A stretch of 64,000 nucleotides of DNA, taken from assembly GCA_025174535.1 (NCBI GenBank), contig JALBUN010000049.1:620001-684000 (forward strand), written 5' to 3'. Below the pieces are notes generated by a model. That model was not told where the DNA came from. It ran no database searches and was given only the letters and a program-made list of their open reading frames with translations. The translations under genes were made by a program, and so were the position numbers. This DNA is from Cantharellus purpuraceus (Eukaryota; Basidiomycota; Agaricomycetes; Cantharellales; Hydnaceae). This document shows positions 45,694-57,626 of the stretch, piece by piece (position 1 is the first letter of the stretch; each line of letters starts with the position of its first letter).

Positions 45694-46892
45694 TCAGATC
45701 CTCCACTTTCCCAATCTCGCCATCAAGCTACTCAACTCCTGCAATTCGTCCTTGGCACGTCTCTTTGCATCGTCACTTACACCTTCGAGTAACTCCAGAT
45801 CCCTGACTGATGTGACAAGAGGATCAAACTCTAGTACATTGCCGTCCTTCGTAGGTACCCTGATTGAAAGTACGACTTCTGAAGCAGGCGCTTGGGAGTC
45901 ATGAGAGCTAGTAGGCTGGGACGAAGGCGGACCGTGTAAGACGGCGATGCTTCGTTGACGCCCCAGTTTGGGGTGCGGTTCTCTAGTCTCCGAAGCATCA
46001 GGTCGGATGGGTGAATCGGTACCTGCATCTGCCAGGTACGCAGCCTTGTATGGATTTGTCAGTGGTGAGCCATTGGCGCTAAGCAGACTGTCGTTAGCAC
46101 GAGGCCGACGGGGGTACGCAGGGGTCTTGGGTAGGGCTGGGTTGAATAAGGTACTAGAGGGCATGCGCTGTTTATCAGGGGAACTATTTTGAGTAGGTTT
46201 CGATGGAGACGGTTTCCCGTTCGTAGAAGGACCAGGAGATGGAGGACGGCGAAGACGTGCACCTGGTGTCCTAACAAGACGTGGACGCGCCCCAGCAGAT
46301 TCTTTCTTCTGAGGTGAAGTAACTCGGGCTTATAAAGGCAACGTCAGTCTGGTACGTAATTACATCACCTGTCACTCACCACTTTTTGCTGCCCGTGATG
46401 ACCCAGGCTCTTGACTTTCCTCTGTAGATGGCTGCCATTTTCTGACAATGCCAAGTCACCACGTAAACTGGGAAACGCAATCGCGTGTTGCAATGTACCT
46501 CTTCCTTGCACTTCCATCGAGCCCTGCTGGCTCTCCGTTGGCCTCCATCCTGGCTTTAGTGATAGCTTGTAGTGCCCTGTTCACATCACCATCGTATCTA
46601 TCGGCGAATTCTGCGACAGTGAGGGTACGGATGGCACGCGGAATGCGAGTAACTTCATTCTCGTGTCGTAGTTTGAATGCTTCGAGGGAATGGGCGAGAT
46701 ATGCCTCAAACTGGCGGATGCGATCCTTCACTTGACGCAGGTGAAGTGACCGATGGACAGACGGGTGATTGACTTACCTTCAAGGTCAAGGTTAGCAAGA
46801 AGCTGTTTCTTCTCCTCATCCGTGTACTTTCTCCGTGACTGCGTCGCGCTTTGCGCGTCGTGGGCGTAGTGCTTTCGTGGCGGGGTCTCCAT
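45694..46892 (-). CDS. Borealin-like chromosomal passenger protein
   Basis: Chromosomal passenger complex subunit that, with survivin and INCENP, places Aurora B at centromeres. ATG at 46890-46892 (METPPRKHYAH). The Nbl1/borealin N-terminal helix pair covers about residues 20-90: DEEKKQLLANLDLE, an intron near 46,735-46,780, RIRQFEAYLAHSLEAFKLRHE, EVTRIPRAIRTLTVAEFADRYDGD. Then a long basic Ser/Pro-rich linker (PRLVRTPGARLRRPPSPGPS) and a C-terminal part (SIRVPTKDGNVLEFDP, AKDELQELSSLMARLGKW), ending at TGA 45694. It has the C-terminal extension of full borealin, unlike the short Nbl1 of budding yeast. Four exons. Assignment rests mainly on the N-terminal domain. Confidence 0.85.
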
Positions 46893-49177
46893 CAGGTCGA
46901 AACTGCCGGTCACAGTCACGTGATGTAAGGGCCCAGAGTCACCGACCCCACACAACTCCAACCAGAGCACCCGAGCCCTCAGAATCATATATAAGTAGAA
47001 TAGTTTTCATATAAATAACAAGCTTCTTGCCCCCGAATATCGACTTGGTTCGAACTGGTTACTCTGGTGAATTTTAAGTCCTTTGGGCTCCGCATCCCAG
47101 CTTCTTACCTTTTTCTACCTCGCCTTATATCCAAGCACAATAACCCTTCAAGCCATCTTCATTGGCAGCATCTGTTGGGGCGTTTGGGGAACGCAGCAGG
47201 GGAGAACCCACGTTATCGTATTAAGGAAACTAAACTAGCGAGGTTGTATCCGTCCCATCGGTCCTTATCCTCAACAGCGTCATCACTTAGTTGGGAGGAT
47301 CCTTCATTCTGGTCTGCATGTCAACCGTGCTTCCAGGATTGGTGAAGACACACCAGTAAGCATGCATATTTGTGCCATGAGCATACCTAGTTTATCTGTA
47401 GTGTCCTTCACCGCAATCCTCAAGATCTCTCAGCCTAGCTTCATCTGGGAATTACTGTGGGGTTGGTCAACGCAATAAATCTGCTCTGTCTCTACTCTTG
47501 ATTGCAGGGTTTCATCAGTGCCACGTACATGTTTGCGAGGAGGCTCTGTCGGCATCAAGGAGGCTCGTGGCACCACAAGAACTCCCGCCCACTGGCAGAA
47601 ACTGCCCTCGCTGATTGCGATACTTAGTGATTGAACGTTGACCTTCCCACCTTCTTCCCTCCACGGCAATACTAGAAGCCATTGCACGGTCGTAAGTGTA
47701 GTTGTAGGTCGGTGTGGCGTGCATCGACTGGTGTGTGCGTGCGTCAACCGCAAGTTTGGTTAGTCGGGTGGCCGAAACAAGTTAGGTCATTCTACAAAGT
47801 CAATTCATACTGTTCGCGGAAAATAGCAAGGACATGTCTGTTCGTGTCCGTAGTGATCTGTTGGACCCCGATTTTATCTAAGATCTTCTATCTACTCCGA
47901 TATCATACTATTACCTGATCCTTGTCGATCTTGACTGAAAGTCAGAGATGGCGCTTCTAGCGCCGGTAACGATGTTTAGTGTCTTTATCTCACGGGATGC
48001 GAACTCGAGTTGGCAAAACTTATATTTCAATGTAAATTGACATCGGTCAGTCATGGCCAACCGACCCGAGACGGTGGCCATCGACAGCTGGTGGTTTGGT
48101 CATGGTGACCGCGAGCGTGATACACTGCTGACCCTGAATAGTGCTGTTTGACGGCCAGGGAGCGCGACAAACGCTGAAACCCGTGTGACAGGTATAGCGT
48201 GTATTATTCGGATCGCGGGAGCAAAGCAGCAGCGAGTCTCTGCTTCAAAAATTCTGCGGCGCTGGCCATTAGTGAGATGACTAAGCTCAAAGACGGCTGC
48301 CTAACAGAGAACCCTAGTTGCTTAGCAATGGAACAGGCACGTGACTCGCGTCAAACGTGTCGCGCTCAGGCGTCTGCGTCATCGCCAGCACGTCGCCAGT
48401 ATCATCGACGGCGACTCTGAATGCCACCAGCATCAATGCTTCGATCTTATATACCACTTTTCAAAAAAACATAGTTATGCAGTCATTTTTTGTGGGCGGA
48501 ACATGAATGGTCACGGTCATAATGATGACGACTGTGGATATCTATGAGTCCATTAGGGTTATGGGTCCACGGACTGAGGGGTCCATGGACCGATCTCCCA
48601 GCAGCCGGGACTTTCTGTGCTTAGACAGGGAGGGAGCTCCCGTCTGGACCGATGACTAATGGCCAGCCATGTAAAGAACGCAGTGAAACACGGACGTTAT
48701 AATCCGTATGGATTCTGGGATTCTGGGATTCTCGTGAGAACGAGTCCACACAATCATACATCAAATATCTATCATACCTGGGATTCGTGAATCCCTTCCT
48801 TCATTCGGACTCCGCCGGCCAAGCTGCACCAAACTCGCGGTCAAGATTGCGTCACTGTTCAACACCACGGTCACTCGGCCATGGCCTATTTCCCAGTGCA
48901 GGATATTCTCTTTTGCTCGGGTAATCCGGTCCTATTCTACCCGCTTCGAGGGTCTTCCGTTTCCCATGATGATTTCTCAATATACAATAACTTAAACTTA
49001 AATCATCTCTGCTTTAGGCCAGCTTTGACGCGCGTAAATATGTTGGCAACGCGAGCTCCAGAAAATGTCCTCACGATGCGCAGTCTCACTGGATTCCCGG
49101 AGAGTCAAACCTGATGACATTCTTAAACACACCCCTCGAATTGTGCATTTCTCTGTGCATTTATCTCCATTCCAGCC
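46893..49177. other. Long region without a recognisable gene
   Basis: About 2.3 kb. Short frames only, such as 47,067-47,345 plus and 47,430-47,753 minus, none with a domain. A run of GGATTCTGG-type repeats lies near 48,712-48,733 and the last part should be the promoter of the GMC oxidoreductase. Confidence 0.35.
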
Positions 49178-51763
49178 ATGGGATCAATTTTCAGCTCTCA
49201 GTCACCGTTCATCAAAGACCCATCTGTGTATGCTACCAAGGTTGATGAGACGACGGTCCCATCCGATATCCGAACTTATGACTATGTTATCGCCGGCGGT
49301 GGTAAGCTAGGGTTTCTTGTGTGACGGGTGTAGTTGGAGCACGACTATACCTTCATTAATACCCATATTCTACTCACCTGTCTGGTTTTCTATCGACAGG
49401 CACGGCGGCATGTGTATTGGCCAGTCGGTTGTCGGAAGACCCCAAAGTCAGCGTGTTGATGATCGAAGCTGGTAAAAGGTGCGCAGCAGCTTCGTTCCCG
49501 GCAAAAGTGCATTCACCTCGGCGCAGTTATTTGGGCCATTTTTACACCAGAATACCCAGTACATTTGCATTGAATTTCAAGTAAGTCAGATTTCTGTTGC
49601 AAAGTGCGCTGACACGCACTGTTTTCAGAACGGAGATCGACTGGAACTATACGACAACGTAAGGGGATTGTTGATTCCATTCTGATACTAGGGCTCATTG
49701 CCTACTTACAGAAAACAGGTCAATGCCGATAATCGAGCCATGTATTGGCCTGCTGGCAAAGTTGTTGGTGGTGCAAGGTAGTTCACTCTCCTTTTCATAA
49801 TTTGATGCTAAGCGCTCGAGAACAGCATGATAAATGGGTTGATGTACCAACCTCCATGTGAGGATGACATACAAGAGTGGGCCAGGCTCGGAGCAGTTGG
49901 TTGGAAGTGGGAGGGAGATTTGAAAAAGTAAATGTGTCCTACATTCATTGATGTCGACTGACATTCTGCGCAGGTATCTTGCACGGGCGGAAAAGTACAC
50001 ACCTAATCCCCGAAAGCCAAATGTCTACGCTTCAAACCGCGGTAACTCAGGCTCCTGGCTTACGACCCACCCTGATACTTTTGTACATTTCATGTCTTTT
50101 GGCATTCAAATGTGTTCTAAGTTTTTTACAGCCTATCGCGGAGAAGGTTTTGGACGCCTGCGAGCAAATGGGCCTCCCTCGAGTCGACGACTTAAGCAGA
50201 CCCGAAGGCCCAATTGGTGCAACATTTGTCTCTAGTTGGAGCGACCGGAAAGGAGAAAGTAAGCAACATCCGTTGCGCTAGTATGTAAATGTTGGCATTT
50301 TTAATCGGTTGTAGGATGCTCGGCTGCTCACGCATATCTCCCTCTACACGTTCTTCAACGCCCAAACCTCACGGTGGCTGTCGAAACAACTGTAACCAGG
50401 ATTCTGTGCTCTACGTTGTCGGGCATTCCCCATGCACATGGAGTTGAGCTAGCCCAGGGTCCCGATACCCCAGTGTATCAAGTCAGATCTCGACGCGAAG
50501 TATTGTGTTGCGCGGGCGCGATCAGGACACCGCAGCTCCTTACACTGTCAGGCATAGGGCCCAAAGGGGAGTTGGACAAGCTAGGTATCCCTGTCGTAAA
50601 AGAGCTAGAGGCTGTTGGGAAAAATTTGCGTGACGTGAGTATGCAGCATATCGAGTGTCTATCCTAAATAAATTCTGCCGTGAATCTCAGCACCTTGTAG
50701 TGACGGTGAATTATCGAACCAGGCAGACCTCTTTTGATTCGTTAGTTACTCCAACCGGTTCAATCATTCCAACCTTGCGGTGGCTCCTGACTGGTGGCGG
50801 ACCATTTGCGATGAATGTTGCGCAAACTTTCGCATTCGCCAAATCCACTGATACAAGGTACGAAGACTGCTTGAGATTAGTAGTGAATCCTTTTAAAATC
50901 AAACCAGACTCCCATATACTACGGACCATTCGGAGTCCGTTGAGGTCGTCGATGCCTCAGCAGGCGGGGGAAGCCCCGATATTGAATATGCAATCGCGCC
51001 GGTCCTGTTTCTAAACCATGGATCTGTTTCGGCCCCTCCGGGAGTGAACACTCTCTGTATTGTCAGTAATATGACATACTATAGACATACCTGCATCCTT
51101 CCTTACGCTGCATAGGGCACCGTTCTGTTACGTCCACAGAGTTCTGGTACTATAACTCCCAAGTCAGCCAGCATATGGGATGGTGTCGCCATAGATCCGA
51201 AGTAGATTTTTTCACTTATGATAAACTAAATCCAATTGTTTCGTCCAGCTATCTCGCCGTGGACAGCGATTTGGACACGTTTGTCAGAGGCTTCCGCCTG
51301 TCCCTTAAAATTGGTCGAAGTAAGCCATTGGTCGATGAGTTGATACTGAAGGACGATATGGAAGGATCCATTTTTTACCCAGGTGATGCCGATCCAGACA
51401 AGGTCTTTCATAATCTTTTCTGTTCATTCATTCGTGTGTCTTGACCGAGGCCCAATCGTAGCTTTCTGATGAAGCGATTAAACGCTACATCAGACATACA
51501 GCAGAAACTCTTTATCATCCTATGTGCACCGCACGCATTGGACAGTCACCCGCCGACAGCGTGGTTAATCATGAACTGCGTGTGCATGGCATTTCGGGTC
51601 TTCGCGTCGTCGATGCCTCGGTGAGGGAATTACGTTAATGTGTTTCGTCGAGACGTACTGGCTCACTATGTATTTACAGGTCATCCCTACACCTTTCGCA
51701 GGCCACCCTTGCGCCACCGTTATAGCTGTTGCTGAGAAAGCTTCCGATATACTGCTGCAGTAA
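49178..51763 (+). CDS. GMC-family FAD oxidoreductase (alcohol oxidase/dehydrogenase type)
   Basis: Glucose-methanol-choline flavoenzyme related to aryl-alcohol oxidases and choline dehydrogenases. ATG 49178 ([16 protein letters not shown]). FAD-binding start [21 protein letters not shown] ... VLMIEAG across an intron; GMC signature 1 region [20 protein letters not shown] (about 49,740-49,840); [18 protein letters not shown], signature 2 (50,510-50,570); C-terminal [28 protein letters not shown] and [25 protein letters not shown] ending TAA 51763. The active-site His before PCA is kept. At least ten introns. No signal peptide, so unlike secreted aryl-alcohol oxidases it appears intracellular. 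The substrate is unknown. Confidence 0.88.
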
Positions 51764-52114
51764 GATTATCTCTTTCTTATGGGCAAGGGACTGTAATTCT
51801 GTATCGCGCTCTGGAGCCTTTCTTTCAATATTTTCACTGTAATTCTCGCTGTTCCTGCCAGTTTTTGAATGTGTCGACGGCTTCCATGACGACCTTTTGA
51901 TTGCTAGGAATCTTGATAGAATTGACTTGTGTTGTTGAAGAGTGTTGCAAATGCGGAAGCACTGCTGCGAAACTCTGTTCACCGCTGGCAAGAGTCCACT
52001 ATAATCTCTTTACGGCGCTGCTACGCAATTGTACAACTAGCAGTGTTGAACATCGGCAGATTCGGGGAGGAATACTAACTTGGCCTCTGTGCGTGAGACT
52101 AAACCTGGGATCTC
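51764..52114. other. Spacer between the two oxidoreductase genes
   Basis: About 350 bp, presumed terminator of the GMC gene and promoter of the next gene. No coding sequence recognised. Confidence 0.35.
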
Positions 52115-54205
52115 ATGAAGGTTGCTGTAATTGGAAGTGGTGGTGCGGGGTTAGGAGCCACTTGGGTAAGTTTGTGCTACCTTCCGAGTCACCCAAATAT
52201 TTGCTTATGCTCATGAGGGCCTCCTTACATTCAGGCACTCAATGAATACAGCGAGCATGAAGTCCATGTTTTCGAGGCTGAAAATCGTCCCGGTGGTCAT
52301 GCCAATACTGTCCAATTTTGCAGGTGCAATGGTAGTCAAAAGTCTGTTGATGTTGATACGTACGCTTCCTTCTGCACTAGAGATGGTGATTTGCCTTGCT
52401 GACGAACACGCTGTTGCAGAGGATTTGTGAGCGATCTCATGTGATGGCGTATATTTGGGTGCTGATCCTCTGCGTCTGTCTCTTAAGATTGTTCTGAATC
52501 CATCAACTTACCCAAACTTTTTGAGGTTTCTCAAACACGAAGGCATCCCTGTAGCTCCCACTGAGATGACATTTTCCGTCTCGCGGAACTCTGGTGCTTT
52601 CGAGTGGGCAGGCAAGAGCTTGTTCACAGTCTTCTGTCAAATACAGAACGTATTGGAGCCCTCGATGTGGCGTTTGATATGGGACGTGCTGCGCTTCAAC
52701 GCGTCCGTCCGGAAACTTTTATACTCGAAAACTGAGGATCCCAATCTTTCCATCGGCACATATCTTGAAAGGGAAGGCTACTCGGATTCCTTTCGGGACG
52801 ATTATCTTATTGCGAGTGGGCTGTTAATACTTTTCTCATCTATTTTCGATTGACACTCTGCTAGCCAATGACTGCTGCCATTTGGAGCACGCCACCTGAT
52901 TCATGTGCTACTGGTTTTCCTGCTAAAACTTTGGTATGAAAAAGCTGCGCACTTGACCACTTGGACAGACTTAGGAGGTCTTTTTTTTTTTTTTGGCCAG
53001 GTTCAATTTATGAATAACCATCACCTGCTTCAGCTGACTGGAAAGCCGTCATGGTTAACTATCATAGGGGGCAGGTAGGCGTTTGTTGTAAGCACGACTT
53101 GGCTATTCTCATCAGTCGGTTATCAGCCGAGTGTATGTCAACAGGGTTATATCTCGCTTACCCAAGTCACAATTACACCTTTCCACGCCAGTGATTGCAG
53201 CCACCACTACTGCAGGACCAGGGTCTTCAGTCTTGTTAACTACTGAAAGTGGAGAGACTTTAACATTCGACCATGTCATTATGGCTTGCCATTCCGATAT
53301 GTCACTAAAACTTCTCGAGCGAGGGGGGCACGTTACTCCTGCAGAGAGAGAAATCCTAAGTGGAGTAGATTGGAGCACGAATCAGGCAGTTTTACATTCC
53401 GATACTGCAGTAAGTAGCCCAGGACAGTTACATATCCCCCATTAATTGAGTGTCACCCAGTTGATGCCCCGAAGAAGGATTGCCTGGTCGTGTTGGAATT
53501 ACTTGACATCTTCCATGAACCAAGGCGGGAAGGTAAAAGCTAATGTCAACCGAGTGGCATTGTGAGTGTTGAGATTGATTCAGGATTGCCAAATGCTGAG
53601 TCGACTTTCCAGAACATGTGACTATACACATAGACTCTATCTCTTATACCACTGAGATACTGTACTCTCTAGATTTCATGAACGACTTGCAGCATATATC
53701 CGAGGCCGATCACGGGCCTGTACTAGTAACTCTGAATCCTCCCAATGAACCTCGGCCGGATAGAGTCGTGGGTCGGTATACGTACGAACACCCCGTCCTG
53801 AATGCCAAGGTGCGCAGGAACACAAATGGCTGAGATTCCACCAATCTCACGAGATTGTCTCACATAAATCAGGCTTGGGCCTCTCAGCGAGCTTTGTCAA
53901 CAATTCAGAATGTACGAAGCATTTCGTACGCTGGCGCATGGACCGCTTTTGGATTTCACGAGGATGGGTTCACGTCGGGTCTCGTTGCAGCGGCTGCCTC
54001 ACCACTCTCGGCACGTCTTCCCTTTGATATACAGTACCCTCTACGGGACCCAGGGTCGCTATGGCCAGCATATGCCTTCGACATACTCGAAGGAACTGGG
54101 ATACGAAAACTGATCGCTTTCTTTATGGTTATGGCGCTGAATACGATGAAGCAGACAGAGCTTACGATCCTCTCCTGGACCCACAACAAAGCAAAGACAG
54201 CATGA
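52115..54205 (+). CDS. FAD-dependent amine-oxidase-like oxidoreductase (COG2907 type)
   Basis: Predicted NAD/FAD-binding protein. ATG 52115: [17 protein letters not shown], a Rossmann GxGxxG start, then an intron and [20 protein letters not shown], the second dinucleotide-binding block of the amine oxidase family. Middle: [26 protein letters not shown] (52,505-52,585), [12 protein letters not shown] (53,260-53,290) and AVLHSDTA. Then [14 protein letters not shown] in the next exon and [11 protein letters not shown]-terminal [23 protein letters not shown] (53,920-53,990) and [18 protein letters not shown], stop 54203-54205. In bacteria this family often sits beside cyclopropane-fatty-acid synthase genes; its reaction is not known to me. 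Here it follows the GMC oxidoreductase in the same direction. A 14-T run at 52,981 lies in an intron. Confidence 0.82.
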
Positions 54206-54492
54206 CGCTACCACAAATATCTGTCGTGTTTATCTGGCTATTCGACCTAAGTTTCAGGGCAGGAGTATGGGTGTCATAGTAATTTTGCTGATACAAAAAT
54301 TGTACTTTGTGTTCAGTTTAGTGAAATCCATGTGATGATATGCATGCACTATGTCAAATGATGCTAATGCTCGGATTTCATACGCAAGGCGAGTCTTGAT
54401 ACAGTTTGTCAACCCATTCCATTGTGAAGGGCGAAACAAATACACAGGGCTTAACGTCCCTAAACTGACGCATCGAGAATATCAAACGCAAC

Positions 54493-57400
54493 TCAAGCTT
54501 GTGTCTCCTCCGCTGTAGTCCTATCACCAGGAGTATCGTCAGGGAGGGGCGTACCCAGCTGCGCTATGGGTGCTTGTGAGCCTGACACAGGCCCGGCTTG
54601 CCGCTCGTCTGCGAAACGGATAGACCGCGATGGCGACGCAGCGCGTATTGTGTCGTACCGCAGGCGGGAGATGGAGCCGTGCGGCGTGTGCGTGCCCGAG
54701 CCTGGCGGGTGGGCCGCAGAAGAGAACGTCATATTCGTATCTAACCGCAGCACGCTTCTGAAACCTGAGCTCCGTCCACGCTGGCGCTCTCGCTGCTCGA
54801 GTTGTGCGTCCTCTACTTCGGCTTCAATTTCGGTTTCAGCGGGTGATGCGTCGCTCCCTGGTGAAGGAGACGCCGACTTGGGCGATGGCAGATGCACGCG
54901 CGGAGGTGCACCAAGAACGTCGCGCCGGAAAGACTCGCGACGGTTTCCAGCGGATACTCGTGGATGTGAAAATATGGGATGATTTAACGATTTGTGTCGT
55001 GGTGATAAAGGGCGTTTCTTCGCAATAGTGGTAGTTGTTAGTGTTGAAGATCCTCCCGCGGCCGGTGGGGCACCGCTGCCTCTCATGCCTTCTGTGCCGC
55101 TGGTCTCTGTTGCATCCGTATCGTCGTGATCGCTGTTGTCAATGTCGAGCCAATCCTCTTCGCGTTCATTATCGTCCTGATGGTGGGTGGTGTCGGTATC
55201 ATGTCGTTGTAACAGAATACCCTCAGCATATCGTAGCCCCTTCCAGGCCTTGTTCTTCAATTGTGAGGCACCGTCCTTCGCATCATGCAACTCTTGCTCA
55301 ATCTCCTGTTCCACTTCCCTGGGAAGATGCCTGAGTTTCTGGATATACCTCCTCACCTCCTTCCGCACGCCTGCCCGACTTCCATGGAAAGTCGTACTCG
55401 TCTTCTTCTTCTTGCTGCCTTCCACAAATGCATCCTCGATAACCTCCACCTCAACCTATGCAAATAGCATTTGATTGAGCAACCCGCTCATTCTCAATTT
55501 CGGCATAAGCGCACCTCATTCCCAGGCCCACGACCGTGCTCAATAATCAAATGTGGACCCTCCCTCCATTCCGAATCCTCACCCGTCATGCCCCCACCAT
55601 CCGGCGGATTCTCATCCCTCGGTGTCACCTCCCCCCTAGGCGTCTCAGGTGTTTTGTCCCTATCCGCAGTCACCGTCTCCGACGCCATCTTATCACTCTT
55701 CCCTAGCTCCATCTCATCTACTTCGTCGATCACCCTATCACGGTTTACCACCACGTCCTCCGCTTTAGCTACACGCCTCGTTTGTGTGGCCCACTCTGGG
55801 CCCATCGTCAGATCCACACTCTGGTGCCGGCTCCACGTACGCGACACCGAGTGCACGCGTCGTCCGAGGGAGAAGAATGGTATGCTCAAACCATGTACAG
55901 CAACGCTGCAGAGGACCATGAATGAGACGATAGGCTGGATGCTTGCGGCAAGGAGCTCCACCTGATTTTGTGGGGGGTCGTGTGGATGCGGAAGGTTCTG
56001 GACGGCGAGTGTGCTGATAAATATGGCACCCACGCCAATTGGGCCAAAGTGACCTGTTGTTACATCGAATGGACGTCAAATAACGCTCCTTCACATGGCA
56101 TTAGAACACGAGCACACATACCTGAGAATATAGCTTCGCGGAAGGTTTTGATGTCAGGGATCCAGCTGTAAAGTGCTAGGACAATTGGAAGCCGACGCAA
56201 TACCAGCACAAGGATAGCCAAAACAATGAGCCGCCACACGGTGAGCGTGAGCACCTCGGAGGAAAACAAGTTGAACGGCATCCATGCACCGATGTATACG
56301 AAGGCTGGAGAAGAAGTCAATCCTAGCAAGGACAGCAGATTGAGACAGCGGATGTTTACCTGCAATGTTGAACAACAAGTCAATGACAGAGCTGAATGCG
56401 CTGTCTTCCGTTTGCTTATTGAAAAACCCGTCCCAGGCAAACGCGGTACCGCTTGCAAATGCGGAAAGAAGGTCGTCCGATCCAAGAAGAGTGGTGGAGC
56501 CGGCGGAAAAGAGGGCAAGAGCCACATATTGGGCGACGTAGGACTTGCGGTCTATGAGATCCTTGCGCTCGCAGAAACGCATCAGGTGGCGGAAGCCAAA
56601 GCCCACCAGCGAGCCGAAAACTACGCCAAGGATCACTTCATCTACAAGACGAATGAAGGTGTTGACTGGAAGACAGGCTGGCCTCGACTTACATAGCACC
56701 GTGATCAAAAACCAGTCTTGCACAGCATGCGAACCACTCTCTTCAACAGAGAGGTAAAGAGCAATGAATAGAAATGGGAAGGCAGCGCCGTCGTTGCAGC
56801 CACTCTCCGCAGCCAAAACTAGCACATGAAACGTCAGCAAACAGTTGGGAACATATTGACGCTCCTACGTCGAATACCGTAAGTAAGGAGAACAAAACGC
56901 ACGATGACGCAGGTGGGCTGGCACATGCTTGTCGGCATACTTGCCACCAATGACGGCTGCTGCGAGAATGGGGTCTGTTGGCGTTAAGCATGCGGCGACC
57001 ACAAGGGAGGAGAGAAAGGAGAGGCCCGGGATGAGAGCAAATATTAGTCCTGCAGAAACGAACCATCCCTAGAAATTATAAGCCAAGTGCATAAACACAG
57101 CCACATGTCAGTGCTCACCCAGGTCATGATGGGCAGAAGGAGGAAGAATAGGCTCCGCCAGTGCCTTTTCAAGTACTGCTTCGGAAGTTCGACACCTATA
57201 GCAAAGACTCCAATTGCCAAAACTATGCGAGTAATTTCAAGAGTAATGGTGTTCATGTGCTCGGTGTTTTTGAGACTCGACTCCGAATGAGACCATTGAC
57301 GGGGGTTAAATATATTTGCGCCCTCTGGGCCTACAATAACACCAAAGAGGAATGCCCAACACGCCTCACCAATGTAGAGCTAAGAATAGGAGGCATTAGA

Positions 57401-57626
57401 AAAGACCGTTCTAACTGGCGCATGTGACCACACACCTTTTCTCGCACAAAGAGAGAGAACATGCCAAACTGTCCAGAAAGAAATTACATTATATCTGCGA
57501 GCTGACGCGAAATGTAACACGTACCACAACGACAAAACCACCCAAGCAAGTGTATGCGATATGTGGACCCGTGACATCGAACTGAAGGAAATTGTGGTCA
57601 AAATCAGCAAGAGGATTTACGTACAT
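54493..57626 (-). CDS. Na+/H+ antiporter, Nha1 type
   Basis: Plasma-membrane monovalent cation/proton antiporter of the CPA1 Nha1/Sod2 branch, for Na+ and K+ export and pH control. ATG at 57624-57626 (MYVNPLADFDHNFLQ) continues in frame into FDVTGPHIAYTCLGGFVVV. Then VREKLYIGEACWAFLFGVIVGP, ARxFAIGVELPKQYL, ACLTPTDPILAAAVIGG and the conserved ion-site segment ESGCNDGAAFPFLFIALYL (about 56,760-56,840), with an Asn-Asp pair. Membrane helices continue to GHFGPIGVGAIFIST and SFMVLCSVAVHGLSIPFF (about 55,880-56,030). The remainder is a hydrophilic, acidic and Ser-rich cytosolic tail ending EETQA at 54493, as in yeast Nha1. Several short introns. Convergent with the COG2907 gene, 287 bp apart. Confidence 0.92.
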
